DNA of 64,000 nucleotides. It comes from Scilla litardierei. Lineage: Eukaryota; Streptophyta; Magnoliopsida; Asparagales; Asparagaceae. Of this stretch, positions 32,047 through 45,546 are shown piece after piece. Position numbers and translations under genes: made by a program. The stretch covers positions 321,100,452 through 321,164,451 of the forward strand of contig CM061141.1 in the NCBI GenBank assembly GCA_030789695.1, read 5' to 3'. The notes beneath the pieces were generated by a model. The model was not told the DNA's origin. It did no database searches and was given only the letters and a program-made list of their open reading frames with translations. The first letter of the stretch is position 1. Each line of letters starts with the position of its first letter.

Positions 32047-33336
32047 ACGGTTTTTATCATACAAAAACCCATGTTGCTACACCCATGGTGCCATGAAGGG
32101 TAGCCCACAAAGAAAGGGGGCGGATTGAATAATAATACCTATTAAATTCGTTATCAAATACCACGTAAAGATATGAACTAAAAATAAGGTGTTTATCATA
32201 CAAAAGCAATTATCAACGATTAAAAATCATCGTTTTTAAACTATCAAGCCGATTTCTAATCCGAGCTTGTGAGATCGATAGATAATTGAATCATGATCAT
32301 GATAAAAATGAGGATAGTACCTGTTAAGGCCAAAAATGACCGAAACAATTGTGTTGCTGACGTGGACCCTTCATGCTGAGTAGAAGCCTCATCAACCAGT
32401 TGAGTGGGGTCCTAGGTTGGAAGAGCCAAGGTCGTTTAATGGAAGATGGTTGGCTTGCGATGCTCGATCGACACTTGAGTGATCCATGCGTCGATCGATC
32501 GAGGCTGGGAAGCTCCGGAGTGACCCTTACAGAAGATCGAGACTCGGTGATCTGCACCACAAGGAAGCATCAGGGGGTCGGATCTGGGATCTGATCCAAT
32601 CCCCTCTGATGCTTAAGTTAGAATGGAAACTTAAGGAAAAAAAGAATCTTGAAGCAGCTGAGATCGACCCACGGAGGTTCGTCTCAGATCTGGCGTCGCA
32701 AGCTCTTTTGTGGAAGAAATGTAAGAAGTATGTAGATTCTATTTATTAGATCTCGTACATTAGAAGTTGGAACCACCTCTATTTATAGATTCCTGGGTTC
32801 TTTTTGTGACGTTGGGGGGATAACGGTCACCAATTATGGTGCCATGATCTCTCCTCTTTAGTAGGGATAACCGTAGCCCACGTTCCCGCTATTTTTGAGC
32901 TCGCCTTCAATCCCACATTCGATCGGCTGGTAGTGCAATGGGCGACTGGCAGGTGGGTTTTGACTGAATCGATATCGGGCTTCTCTTGTGGGCTTTAGTC
33001 ACTCGTCGATCGAGTCATCTCGAGTGTCGGCCCAATGATTCAACAATGGCCCACGTCAAATGACCTCAGAGAGTCTGCATGTTGGGGGTCAAGCAACGTT
33101 ACATCGCATTAATGGGGCACGATAGTCGAGGAATTAATACTCAAGTTCTAGGCGCCAAACATCCGCCTTGCTGATTTGGATGATCTACCGGTTCGAAATC
33201 CAAGATGCTTAGAGCCTCGGATTTTCGACACGTGTTTCATCATGTCGATGTCATCTTGTCGATATAAGATGGTTCTAGTGCGGAAATTTGAAGATATCAT
33301 CATCGTCATTCCTGATTTAGCTTTATCCCTTTGAAA
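32047..33336 (+). other. LTR/leader-like sequence upstream of a PF04195-type ORF
   Basis: It has no coding content. It holds TCGATCGA palindromes (GCTCGATCGACAC at 32464, GTCGATCGATCGAGGC at 32491), a TATA-like CTATTTATAG (32779-32788) and a leader to the ATG at 33337. Its first 280 bp (to about 32330) are unassigned; an AAAGGGGGCGGATTGAAT block there recalls a SIRE LTR end. Confidence 0.4.
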
Positions 33337-34384
33337 ATGTCTTCTTCTTCCGTTCCTATTTCTGAGAGGAGTCTGGGTACCATCATGCAGAAGAACAAAG
33401 AGGGGGCTATGGAGACTGGTCTGATCGCCAATCTGAGATCCAAAGTTAGAGCGGATCAGATCCTTGAGTTTCAGAGAAATTACATCTGCCTTGACTATCA
33501 AATCTGGGTGCTAGGGAGAGATGAGAGGGTACATTGTCCTAGCGATCGGGAAGTTAGGGTTTACGTCCAAGCCTTCGAACGAGTGCTTCGATTTTCCATG
33601 CATCCTTTCATGTGTTACTTTCTAAGCACCCTGAGCCTTTCTCTCTGCCAGCTGATGCCTATCGCCATAGGTGCACTGGTGGGCTTTATTGCTTTGTGCG
33701 TGATGAAGAGAATTGAATCGTCGCTAATATTGTTCAATTACTTCTTCTCGATTCATCCTCTCAAGACGCTTGGCTGGTACATGATAATGGCCCGTCGAGA
33801 CATGAAGCTATTTGACGATCTCCCTTCCTCTAATTCCAAATGGAAAGAGGAGTTCATGTTCGTGGTATTCCAAGGAGAGGCGAGCTTTTGCACCGGATGT
33901 GGTGTCCCTGACTGAGGCCCTGCCAAGGACATGCCTTTGTCCGGAGCAGAGAAGGAAGCTACCGACGCATTGATGAGTCTGCCAAAGAATGTGAGAAAGA
34001 CGAAATGGTTGTGGTCTGATTTGGTGTTGCACCAGACCGTATAGACGAAAGGTTGATTCGATTGTGCCTATCAAATGTTCGATCTTCGTTCTCTGACTCA
34101 ACATATTTTTCTTTTGTAGGCATAGTCGGTCTGAAGTACCCGGTGGACCCTGCACTGAGGGAGGGAGTCAAGGCTTCTATCAGAGAAGCTGAGTAGAACA
34201 TGTTATCTCCTCGGGCACCGTCTAAGGGGGAAAGGACTGCTTGATCGTTGGAGGAATGACCCATTGTCGCTGAGGGGGCTACTCAGGTGGCCCATCTCCA
34301 GTGGAAGAAAAAGGAGAAGCCCCCCACACCAAATTTGATGTGGTTGCAATTGAGGGAAGCAAGAGAAGGTGGTGGCTTCGCCTT
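33337..34384 (+). pseudogene. PF04195-type (putative gypsy-type transposon) protein, N-terminal exons
   Basis: ATG 33337 opens a frame to 33915. The segment VRVYVQAFERVLRFSMHPF, LSLCQLMPIAIGALVGFIALC, LILFNYFFSIHPLKTLGWY and KLFDDLPSSNSKWKEEFMFV matches the known PF04195 pattern, which accompanies some plant Tat-like gypsy elements. A TGA at 33913-33915 is followed by further similar sequence. A plausible intron GT at 34052 to CTTTTGTAG at 34119 leads to VGLKYPVDPALREGVKASIREAE, then stops. At 34384 the gene is cut by a solo LTR. Its role in the element is not known. Confidence 0.7.
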
Positions 34385-37300
34385 TGTAATGCCCCGCTCC
34401 CCGGGATACCTGATAAGTACGAATCTGTATCAGGTATTCCCGAAGAGGCGGGTGTTACGAAGGAAAACAAAAAGAACACCCCAAGCAGGTCCATTGCGCA
34501 CTGCTGGGATAGTAACTGTAGCATTCCAGATAACAAACACAGAAACACTAAGAGAACCAATAACTGAACCACTGATATTTACATATATTCAAACAGTTTA
34601 TATACAACATCTTTATACAAGTCTCATATACAACATATAACTCACATCTCCCCAATTTACCAGGCTCACACCCACTTTTCCACACTCATACAAGAAACAC
34701 ACCCAAGCTCCTCACACGCTCACCCAAAAACCCGCAAATCCAACCAGCTAGCTAATGGGCTTCCAACTCCCAAAATCTCTAACTGCCAAACACCTGAAAA
34801 TATCAACGGGGACACGTCACAGCGTGACCCAGTAGGAATTCCAAACCCAACTCACATGGTGCACAAAAATGCAATGCGCTAAGCAATAAACGGGAAACTA
34901 ACTCATGGTATATCATGGCGAATCATATGAAAAATGTAAATGATATCAATAACAAAACACATACCTGCGGCAAGAGGACATCCTGCAAAACTAGTGAGTA
35001 CTACAGATAAGAAGTGAACTGCAATATCGGGAGACTGAAACCTAGCATTACCCCCATCATCCCAAGTACATTGCTAGTAGTGATAAGAAAACTACAATTC
35101 TTATTTGAATTGAATGTTCACCAAAACTCCTTTGCTAAGGAAAAACACACCCTTCTATTGAAATGGAACCAAATGGATTTGGAAATCAAAGTTTGCTTAA
35201 AGGAGCTTGTAGGAACTTGTCGGTGATGATAATTGAGGTTCTTTCACTCTCTAAAACTTCCAACTTGGAAGTTGTTAAAGACCCTCTTGCTAACTTTTCT
35301 TTCATACTAATTTTCCAAATGCGTGTTCATTTAAGCGTGGAAAATTTAAGGAAGCTAGCAAGTGGCATTTGTGTGGTATTCCTAGCTTAGTTTCTAATGC
35401 TTGGGACGTTGTGGAAATGCTTATAAAAATTTCGGCAGAGTTTCTCTTGTATTTATCACCAGTTTCCAAGTACAACCTAAGTAGTATTTCATAAGAAAAC
35501 ATAAGTAGTATTTCAAAGAGAACATGGTATAATCATAGCATGCCAACAACACGAACAACACCAACAACACCAACATAACCTCATTCTTAAGAAACATTTC
35601 TACTATCACCAACACCAACATCAATATCATTAATATCACTACTAACAATAAAAACAAGAATAACATTGTTTGCTAACAATTAGCAAACCACACTTTCCAA
35701 CATTCCATCATTCAAGTACCAAATACATCCATGGCAACATCCATTCTTAAGAGTTAACCATCACATCCAAACAACCACAAATCACCCAAAAATGCTAAAT
35801 GATGCCATGATGCATGTGATGCTCAAGTAATGCGATGCAATGCAATGCAATGCAATGGGATCCCATGAACGAGCCGGCGTGCACGTGCAAGTGATTCTAC
35901 TCCGTTATCAACGTGGAGCCACCTAATGGTATCAAGAGGTTGCCCACGGCGACTTCCCCCGCCTCCTACCGTGGCAACTTTGTCCATGCCCGTGCACTCC
36001 ACCTTCGTGTCCTAACGTGACCATGTCACCCCTTCCATATTCCGCATGTTTCCAACATCACCTTTCCAATTTTCCAATTCATTACAGTTTCACATGTTTC
36101 TCATTCCATATACATTAAATCAAATAAATAGTTTCCAACACACCAAAATGAGAGAAATTTCATAAAAGTGGGCAATTATAGCTTCCAACAAAGTTAATGA
36201 ACGCAAAATGAGAACAATCCAACTTAATTCATGAAAATTGAACTTAAGTACAATTTAACTTAATTCAACTAAACCATAGCATCAAGAATTTCAATACATC
36301 ACATAATTTCATCACCACAATAAAACTGAGTACTAAAGTAAACTTAGCCCAACACATCATATACTTTCAATCTTGCATGCACCAATTTACATTTTGCTCA
36401 ACACTTCGCTTTTCATTTTTCTCATGTAACGAAAATAATCTTGTCCAGTAAAACAAGTGACAATTAAACTTCAACGTGCTAAATGAGGGAAATTTCTCAA
36501 CATTAATGTAACCAAGCTTTCAATTGCATCATGAGGCTTCCAATAAAATGAGAACCAGCTCGTAATGAAAATTAACCACAAAAGTGATGAGTGTAATTTC
36601 ATACAATTTCAACACAACATGGTAATTAAGCGTTAAGCCCCCAATAGTTCAAAAACAAACAACTCAACCTAATATCGTGATTCATGAAAATAATGAGGCC
36701 TTGTTTTATTTTCATTTCCACTTCTCTCATTTATTAAAGCAACATTGGTTCATGAAAGCATAATTAAACAACATTTTCATTGTTCCCATTTTTCATGGAA
36801 TTAGCATAACTTGCATTTTAGAATGTGAATAAACAACCTACATGCTAGATGCGAGCAATATTCCATATTCATGGCCAAACTACATATACCATTTCATTGT
36901 TCCCATATTTCATATCTCATTTATTTATCCCTTTTCATGCGAAGGAGAGTGGGGATTAAAACATTCTACATTACAAATGAGTGCAATTCCTCATGAATAG
37001 TGAAACAAGACATTCAATAGCATCAATAGCGTCTTATATTATAATCATGGCATCAAATCACTCACTATGACAATTAAAATCAACCCAATTGCTGCATTGC
37101 AAGGTGTTTCTACAAAAACCCTAAAAATGCGAATTTTGTAATTCAAAAGGAAATGAGTGAAACATGAGAGAGGTGATTGGAATCCTACCTTAACCAAGAA
37201 GAACTCCACCATGAATCCAAGCTCCAAAAGCCCACATAAGAGCTCCACCAATTTCTTCATCAAGCTTCAAAAACCCTAATTTCGAAATTCCCCCAACTCC

Positions 37301-38315
37301 TCCATGAATTCCCCCTCTTCAACTCCAAGCCCTAACTCCTCTTGATCCCAAACTCCCACAACCACTTGAGATTGAAGATAAAGCCCAGAAAATTCGGCCA
37401 AGGTCAGATTTGGGTTTGAGGGACGGTTTTGGCCATGCAGTTTTAGAGAGAGAGAGAGGGGGAAAGAAATTGAGAGGGATGGAAGGGGAAAAGGCTAGGG
37501 CTTCACTTCTCTTTCTTTCCTCTTCCTCTCTTCTTCTTTTCCTCCTCCCTTTCCCCCATGATTCGGCAGCAAGAAGCCCAGAAATTTCGGCCTGGGTTGG
37601 AATTTCGGCCATGGAGTTTGAGGGTGATTGGTGAAGATGAAGGAGTAGGTGGAGAGGGTGGGCTTAGGGCTTACTTCTTCTCTCCTTCCTTCTTCCTCCA
37701 ATTCTCTTCTTCTTCTTCTTCTTGGCCTAGAAACTTTCGGCCAGCCATGGGAAAATTCGGCCTGGGCATGGGTTGAAACGGTGAGAAGGAAAAAGGGAAA
37801 AGAAAATAAAGAAAAAGTTAAGAAAAGTGAAGAAGATGGGTATTTACAAGTTTGCCATTCTTCATCAAAAATATCTCTCCTCTCTTCTAATATCCATGCC
37901 CAACAATCAATCCCAAAAACAAAAACCCAACATCCAACTTGAGCTACTAAAATTTAGCTAGGCCCAAACAATGTTAATAACAATAATAATAACAATAATA
38001 ATCTTAATGCTAATAATAACTATAGGCCTAAATAAATATAATAATAACAATCCAACACTAACAACAATATTAATAACAACATCCAAACATCAATCCTCCA
38101 CCAATATTAACAATAATAATATCATTCATTAATAATAATTTCACTAAAATAATCCATTTAGAATGCCATCACTAAGCACACCAATAAACAATAATACCAT
38201 CCAATACAACCATATAACCATTCACGTAGGAAATTACTACGCGTACAACAAAATTACTATTCACACACACACATTACTATATTCATTCCACGTATAGGAC
38301 ACTAGGGCCATTACA
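34385..38315 (-). repeat. 3.9-kb solo LTR of a Del/Tekay-like chromovirus
   Basis: The ends are TGTAATGCCCC (34385) and GGGCCATTACA (38315), with near-duplicated flanks GCCTT (34380-34384) and ACCTT (38316-38320). The coding sequence of the interrupted gene resumes right after. There are no retroelement ORFs inside. It contains repeated TTTCGGCC leader motifs on + (37395-37760), a CTT run (37700-37725), AAT/AAC-rich sequence (37960-38180) and G-rich ACGTG blocks (35870-36010). The minus orientation is inferred from the GTATC...GCGGGGCATTACA end shared with 6081-6108. Confidence 0.75.
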
Positions 38316-39304
38316 ACCTTAGTGACTCGGAGCCATCTGGGTCGACTGAAGCTACGGAGCAAATTCCTCAGCAGGAGCGAAGAACCCCTCTAGAGGGAGA
38401 CTCGGGGAGACTCTGGTCCCTCCAGAGCTTCTTCTGCATGAGGATTTATGGCCTTGAGGAGGCCTGCTCCCTCCAGTGTCACTGTCTGAAGACATTCCTG
38501 ATGAATTCAGACCAATTTTGCTAGAGAGTCGATCTCCTCAGGCTCCATTCGATTGCTCCATGGAGGAACTCATTCAAATGGAGTTTCTGATGAGGCAAGA
38601 CGATTCTGCTCTTCTGGAGTGCAGGACCACCTCTCGTATTGTTGAAAATGCGATCCGTCCACAGGATAGGGTGGTCGTGGAGAGGGTCGATCATGAGAGG
38701 CTTGCGTTCAATGGCTGTCCATGCTAATGTTCAGGTAACTACTTCACCTGCCTCCATTATATGTGATGCAAGCATGGATGTTAACTATCGTGATTTGTAT
38801 GCAGGCTCTCGTGGCCATGGATGTGTTGCGTTGACGCACGCTGGTGGTGGCTAATCATGAAGTCACCCTGGGGGCCGTTAAGAAGGCAGTTGAGAAGTCT
38901 TAGGCTGAGTTGGATACAGTAGGGCTTTTGTGCAAACTGTAATTAAACCACATTCTGTAGCTCGAGCATGAGCTACGTGAGTCTCGTAAGAGAGAAGCAG
39001 ATCAATTTTCCTTAAGGGAGCAGATGGATAAAGCTCTTTGGAGGAGAAGTCCAATGCCGAGGCCATAGCAGAGAGGGCAGTCTAGGAATTCAAGGATTCA
39101 TTTCTCGATTTCGACGAGCTATACATGCAAAGCTATAAACGATGTCGATCGCAAGTGAAGGACCGATTCCTTTACCTCTCTGCGGAGATCGACCGGATCC
39201 CGATGCTGTTTTCGAATATCGATTATGATGATATGAGCTTGGGTACATAGGAGGCTGCTCCTACCTGTGAAGTCATCACCACAATGGGTGACGATGCAGG
39301 CACT
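38316..39304 (+). pseudogene. PF04195-type protein, C-terminal coiled-coil part, decayed
   Basis: The frame resumes as LSDSEPSGSTEATEQIPQQE, then (shifted) EDIPDEFRPILLESRSPQ and MRQDDSALLECRTTSRIVENAI. A likely intron runs from GTAACTAC (about 38734) to TATGCAG (38805), followed by ALVAMDVL and a charged coiled coil (AVEKS, AELDTV, ELEHELRESRKREADQFSLREQM, KSNAEAIAERAV, EFKDSFLDFDELYMQSYKRCRSQVKDRF). At least five stops break it. The arrangement (globular N part, coiled coil, CRxQV segment) is that of this retroelement family. Confidence 0.6.
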
Positions 39305-39779
39305 AGTGCTTCGGGAGACCTAGGCCTGCGGTTGTGCTTGGTGGAGATCAAGGGCCTAGCCAGCCGTCGTAGAATCTTGATGCTTCTCTTACCCTACTAT
39401 AATTTTCAAATGTATAGGGGGTAATTGAGATGTAAACGAATACTATAATTTTCAAATTTATATAGGGGTAATTGAAATGTAAACGAAAATTTTTTTGCAG
39501 TGTAAGCTCTAGAAAAATTGCATCGTATCTATTTATTTGTCGTTGTATCTCTTTATTTGTCATCGCTCATACTGTGTCGTCATAATGCTGGATGGCCACT
39601 TTCATTGGGTTAGACCCTTGCCCAAGATGATCGGGTTTAATTTGTTGAACCATGTTAGAAATAGACCACTCCGTTCAGTGGCGAGGGAGAGATTCCCTCG
39701 ACTTACGGTTGACGACACGAGGGAGGCGTTCAGTGGCGAAGGGGTGGCTGTTCGGTCATGGGTTTGCACCACGGGGGCA
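39305..39779. other. Unassigned spacer with a 46-bp tandem duplication
   Basis: ACTATAATTTTCAAAT...GTAAACGAA occurs twice head to tail (39396-39441 and 39442-39488) with few changes. The phrase GTTCAGTGGCGA also occurs twice (39675, 39728). No coding sequence is recognised. Confidence 0.6.
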
Positions 39780-41167
39780 TGAATCACCGCAAGTGCATGG
39801 TGCGCTATAGTATAGAAAGATTCTCGAACTCAGGGAGGTGATCATTTAACGCTTAGCTTTATATAGAAGGAAGAGAGTATGTGGTTGGGGGTTGTCACGA
39901 GTGATTGATTGGTTGATTGTGGAAATCGAGGGTTAACTAGAAATTAAACGTCTAAGGCTTTCAGGATTCTCCGCTAGGCCTTTCGGTCATAGATGCCATG
40001 TCAAATGGCCATATGTCGGACGATGGATTAGGGTAGGAGTGTCACATCCATAGATGAGAACGAGTACTTAACTTTCGTTGTTCCTACTTGTCTAAAGCAT
40101 CTATATGAGAAACAGTGCTCTCGCAGTCGGCTTCACACAGAAATGCGTGCATTAAGCTTGACACTTGGTCCCGCCTCACAGATCCACATCCACTCTCGTG
40201 ATCTACGGAGTGCGACGCTATCCTATGGTTGGTTCTAGCAATCGGCGTGATCTCGCAGTCACCGACTAGCGGATTGGGGATTAGCAGTCGCCCCGGCACT
40301 CGCGTTACTCTCGTAATCACGAGTCCCAGAGAACGGCCGCTAAGCCTAAATCGGATTCGTAGGGATTCTCCCCAAGATACGGAGCTGCCTTCGCGATACC
40401 CCGATCCTAAGGCCAATCCCCCAAAACCCTTATTCAAACCTCCATAGGGCAACCTTAGATTGATCCAACGGGGAGTCTAATCTAACATCCGATCCCTAGG
40501 ATCCTACGGATCATTCCTAAGCCCTAGATACCCACTACTCTAGCATGGCAAAAACTCTAAATACGATAGCAATAGAGATAGGCATATCTAACCAGTCAAA
40601 TCGCATGAAATTAATTTCAATAGAGAGAGCAAGAGAAATTAGAGCAATGATAAAGAAATCAAGGAAATCCAACCACAAACAAAGAATTAGATTGCAAAAG
40701 AGTTTACCAAAAGAGAGCTCCCAAAATAGCACTAAGGGTTTTGCTACAGAAAATTAAAGCGTAACCTATTCTAAAAGAGTGTTACTATTTATACAAAATG
40801 GGTTGGGTTCGGGTTTTACAAGAAAACCAACCCGAAACCCATTAATTCAAGTCAGATAGGAGTCTGTCGACCTACCGTGCGGCCGAGTGCAGTGCTCGCT
40901 CAGTCGAGCGGTGCCTTATATAGTGCTCTGCTTGGTACTCAAGAAGGGGCCGCTCGGGCGAGCGAGTTGAGTCGCTCGCCCGAATGTCATGTTGCTCGGT
41001 CGAGCGAATTAAGCTCCAAGAATTCCAGAGCCCAAGTCCTTCATTTATTGGGCTCATTTGACAGCTAGCTCAAGCGAGCAGGCTGGCCACTCGGCCGAGT
41101 GCCCCGAGGAAGAACTTGGCTGCTCCTTGGCATATGACGCACCCGAAACCTACACCTAGGTTCCACC
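39780..41167 (-). repeat. LTR G, gypsy (Tat/Athila-like), minus orientation, truncated
   Basis: The U5 end (39780-39835) has CACCGCAAGTGCATGGT and TCTCGAACTCAGGGAGGTG, equivalent to the U5 of LTR A. TATA on minus is GTATAAATAG (40785-40794). Its U3 carries CGCTCG...CGAGCG palindromes (40884-41102), 90 bp upstream of the TATA. The right side is cut by element F at about 41167. Confidence 0.65.
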
Positions 41168-42859
41168 TGACGGTGTCACGATCGCCAGGCATGGTATGGC
41201 CCCTAGGCTTCAATTCCGGGCTCAATTCGCAAGCGGACAGTGTCGAGTTATAGTATAAATGATATCAAATCCCACAGGGACGGTGATAGTGTAAATGGAT
41301 TCTCAGTTTATTTTCTAAATCTCGAAGTGAGATATCAATCGGGTGAAAGATTTGTTTGGGGTGTTGTTGTTGTTATACTAATAAAAGGGACTAGAGTGTT
41401 AGGGATCACCACTAAGATCGTCAGGGGTCGACGTTAGAATAGGATCCTTACGTTGCATTAGAGCTAGGAGATTAATCCCCCAATTCGTACCACTCTCGTG
41501 TGTTAGAATTGCGGGGTATTTCAGTGGCTCTCGTTGACGCAATGGCGATAGCCGTCAACATAGCGGTATAGTTCATCGATGGATCCCCTCAAGGCACGAG
41601 CCGGGCATGGTCACGAACCTTGGTTGGATCCACCGATTTCCCTATTCGAATCCCAGAGATACCCCTTAAGCACATCAATTCCACAGACCGTGGGCATGAT
41701 CTCAGTACGGGTTATCTAGGGATTCGGTAGGATTGACCGAAATACTTCCCTAAATCCCTAATTCAACGTAGGGATCCAGATCTATGTTTTCCCCATAGGA
41801 TCCTAGGGCTAACCCATCAGCCCTAGAAAGATCTACTCACTCATGGTATTGTTAATGGATAAAGATACAATTTTTAGATACGAACACATCATTGCAGATC
41901 AACAAAATGGAGATAAAAACTTACAGCGAGAGACGAAGAGAATAGACGAACAATAGATCCGAAAAAATCCAGATTCCAATACGCAACGCAATTGAGAACC
42001 AAAATATAAATCTCTAAATTTTCGATTTAAAAGTATCAGAAGTTTTAATCTCCAAAACTCATACAAAAATCGCCTAATCTCCTCTCCAAAAGAACGTTCC
42101 TAGCTCAGAATGAATCGCCCCTGATCAGTAGCTAGCTCCTCGATCTTTCAGTGCCCGCAATCACACCCTTAGCGGATTCAAAAAATCTTCCGAAAATAGC
42201 CCTGGGATTACCGACCGAGTATGTGACTCGGTCGAGCAATGCGTTGCTCGTTCGGTGGCTCGGCCTGAGCAGATGAGCTGCTCGACCGAGCACTACAGGG
42301 AGTCAAAAAATCTCCAAATCCTTGCTCTGCCTGCCCGGACCGAGTCAGCCCAGCTCGGTCCGAGCAGAGGCTGACTCGGTCACTGAAGAGCTGCTCGGGC
42401 CGTGTCGCTTCTTCGCTTGGGCTTTGGAATTTTGAAGCTGCTCGACCGAGCAGATGAACTGATCGGTCCAAGCCAGATCGTATCAGCCTCCTCTTTCTCA
42501 TTTGATACTGCTCGGTCCGAGCATCTGAACTGCTCGACCGAGGAGTCTGGGAAACTTCCTCCAGCTGCTGCTGAGGGCTCCTCCCTCTCCTCTGCTCTCT
42601 CTCTTCTCCTCCAATGGCCCCAAAAGTGTGGTGAACTCCTACAGAGCTCCACCAACGAGCTCATGGGCATGTCGGATGTGTCCATACCCAAGTGGGGTCC
42701 CAAATCGCTCCAAAATCCCTGAAAACTCATAAAATACTAGAAACTCGAATATATCGTCAGAAATGCAATATCGTAGTAAAATATGGGATTTGGATGTGAA
42801 AATAGCATGGGATGCAATGAAATGATGGTATAAAAATAGTACAAAATATGGACACATCA
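41168..42859 (-). repeat. Element F 3' LTR
   Basis: On minus it starts TGATGTGTCC (42859) after PPT AGCTTGGGGGATTT and ends near 41168 (CCGTCA). The U3 holds a dense GCTCGACCGAGC / GCTCGGTCCGAGC array (42206-42545). The U5 has the usual CCCTGTGGGATTTGATATC (minus, 41265-41283). No convincing TATA was seen. Confidence 0.75.
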
Positions 42860-44621
42860 AAATCCCCCAAGCTTGGCTCTTACTCGTCCTCGAGGAAGAC
42901 GAATAATCGATATGCCTGAAGGAAAACAAAAGGAAATAAGAAAATGAAAATAGGAAGAGATGAGAAGTAAAAAGATAGGGGAATAGAGGTGAGGGGAGAG
43001 TGCTAGGGATAATCGGTCAGATCTTAGGCTTAATTAGTACATCACGATGCTCTGAATGATATATACACATGATACTAGCAATTTCTAGTTTTACAAATCA
43101 TATGACTAGCATGCAATACAGGCAAAGGATAGGGATCTACTGAAATAACGCCATCAAATCATATCAATCTCATGCAATCCCTGGAGTCTAATATAAAGAA
43201 GTTGGCAACGCCCTTTTCAATCACAGATACACGAGGAGCATAAAGAAATCACACAACTTGCAATAGGGAAGAGAAAAAGTCATGCCATTCAGATATTCAT
43301 TTCGATTCATGAAAAATGTCCAAAAACTAAAGCAATTCGTAAAGTTTAGGTATTATTAAATCTCTCCGTTATGCACTGTCTCCACTCTAATGTCAAGCTC
43401 ACTTATGTGATCAGTTGGTTTACCCCCCAAGCTTAGCTTGAGGCACCACATCTAGGAATATGATATGAAATTTTTCTTTTTCTTCTCAGTATAAATGATA
43501 GCGTCTAATGAAATGATATAAAACAGTATTTATTCATTTTCTTTCTTTTTCTTTTCTTTTTCACATATGAATATATACACATTTTTTTCTTCTCTCTTTT
43601 TTTTTCTTTTTTTTCATTTAGAAGCTATACTTTTTTCCTTTTTGGGTTTGGGAAGTGAGATGCGGTAAAGATAGCTGTGGGGGTGCAACCAACTGATATG
43701 TAGAGATATAAATAGATATGTGAAGAGGGAAAAATAGTAAGACTCTCGGTTCACTCATAAGAGGGTGCACAACGGTTCGATAAAATAATACTCTAACTAA
43801 ACTCATAGATATTATGGATATTTTCATTCCTCTAAACAAATACTGAAAAGGCATGCAGTAATAGGCACAATATCAGCAGGCATGCAAACAGAAGTGACTG
43901 AGATAAAAACAGATGCTTCAAGTGTTCTAGTGATGCGTGAACCTAGGTGCATTATCCAACATAATTCATACTAGATACTAATTCATGCATTCGATTTTCA
44001 ATTCATTTTAAGCATTAAATCAGATAGATCGGCAATATAAACGCACGCATATAGATACTAAAACTGAAATTCACCCTAATAGCATGTCAACGAAAATGAG
44101 CATCGTAAAAGACTAATAAAGCCAGGAGAGATATCATCATATGGAACATCCCTAGCAAATAAAGAAATAAAGGAGGAGAAAAGAGGAAAATAAAGAAAAA
44201 GAAATGCATGCATGGTGAAAAATAGAAAATATGATGCAAAACGAGAAAAAAGAAAACGACGTGAAAAAACGGTGAAAAAGCGAAATAAAAACTGAAATAA
44301 GGGAGGAAAATATAAAAGAAAAAAAGAAAAACAAAAATAAAAGCGGTAGCGCTCATCCCTCAAGCTAAATCTAGCAGTGTCCTCACTGCTAAGAAAACGC
44401 TCATGAGTGGGAGATGATGCTAAAGGGGTCGGGTGTGAGGGGGTATGTAAACTAAAAACTGTGCAAAAAGGAGAAATAAAAATAAAAACATGGAATGATG
44501 CAATGCTGAATGCAATATGATGCATGGGTGGCTCCTCCCCCAAGCTATGTAAGTGTAAGGCCCCGAAAAGACAGATGGGCTCAATATAAATAGGGGGAGG
44601 CAAAAACTGGTATCGACGACA
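42860..44621 (-). other. Element F 3' untranslated region, copy 1
   Basis: It is non-coding. It has the PPT at 42860-42873, GTCTTCCTCGAGGACGAG at 42884-42901, and further PPT-like AAGCTTGGGGGG tracts on minus (43423-43434, 44537-44546). A T-rich block (43530-43630) and an A-rich block (44160-44340) follow. Confidence 0.7.
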
Positions 44622-44934
44622 TCAAGCAGAGGCATCACCCTCTGGGGGTGGTATTGGGTCCCTCTGTTGTGGAACAAGAGTGGTAGGTGGAAGATCTGGC
44701 TGGAAGTCATGAGGTGGGATGGTGGTGAGAGCAACGGTGGCAGTGGAGGGCTCAGCAGGAAGTAATACTAGGGCAGACAGGGGATCTATTGTGACAGTCG
44801 ACTCAGAAGTGATAGAAACAGGCTCTGCAGAGGCCTGAGAAAGTGAAGCACGGAGTGGTGCAGAGGGGGGGTCACAGTGTCTGGCCTGGGTGGCAGAGCG
44901 TGTGCAAGGATAACAGGAGGCGGGCCACGGTATC
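44622..44934 (-). pseudogene. Element F accessory ORF, C-terminal end, duplicated copy
   Basis: The minus frame from the E-LTR border reads RYRGPPPVILAHALPPRPDTV. After a frame change it reads EPVSITSESTVTIDPLSA, TVALTTIPPHDFQPDLPPTT and the end RDPIPPPEGDASA (stop at 44622). It is the same as 47244-47555 and continues, across element E, the Athila ORF1-like frame at 53155-55163. Function unknown. Confidence 0.6.
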
Positions 44935-45189
44935 TGATTCGGGTTGAATATTGCTTATTTAACCTCTCATCTAGTAATATTTTGTGTTTATATGATGCTA
45001 AATTGGTCTCTAATATGTTCGTATTTTGTACACCATCATTTCCTAGAGAAATCACCTTATTCTAGCACAAAACAGTAATTAACTGAGTATTTCTGCACTT
45101 TTTATATTTTTCATGGCTTGGTCTCGATCTCACGATTCCAACGACTATTGTATTTGTATTTTTATGAGATCTGTGCTAATTACTGTGTA
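44935..45189 (+). repeat. LTR E, first 255 bp, duplicated fragment
   Basis: It begins TGATTCGGGTTGAATATTGC exactly as 47556 and 51341 and ends at TTACTGTGTA, the duplication junction. Confidence 0.9.
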
Positions 45190-45214
45190 ACTTCCTCCAG
45201 ATTTTCTGAGATCA

Positions 45215-45546
45215 GTGCTCAACCAAGCAGTCTGGGAAACTTCCTCCAGCTGCTGCTGAGGGCTTCTTCCTCTCCTCTGCTCTCTCTCTCTTCTCCTCCA
45301 ATGGCCCCAAAAGTGTGGTGAACTCCTACTGGGCTCCACAACGAGCTCACGGGCACATCAAATGTGTCCATACCCAAGCGGGGTCCCAAATCGCTCCAAA
45401 ATCCTTGAAAACTCATAAAACACTATGAAACTCAAATATATCGTCAGAAATACAATATCGTAGTAAAATATGGGATTTGGATGTGAAAATAGCATGGGAT
45501 GCAATGAAATGATGGTATAAAAATAGTACAAAATATGGTCACATCA
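45215..45546 (-). repeat. LTR F fragment at duplication junction
   Basis: It is equivalent to 42535-42859, including GGAACTTCCTCC-type sequence and the TGATGTGACC start at 45546. Confidence 0.85.

Noticed and set aside
38476..38854. Possible host gene exons
   Set aside because: Sequence and intron placement continue the PF04195-type retroelement ORF interrupted at 34385, and many stops follow.
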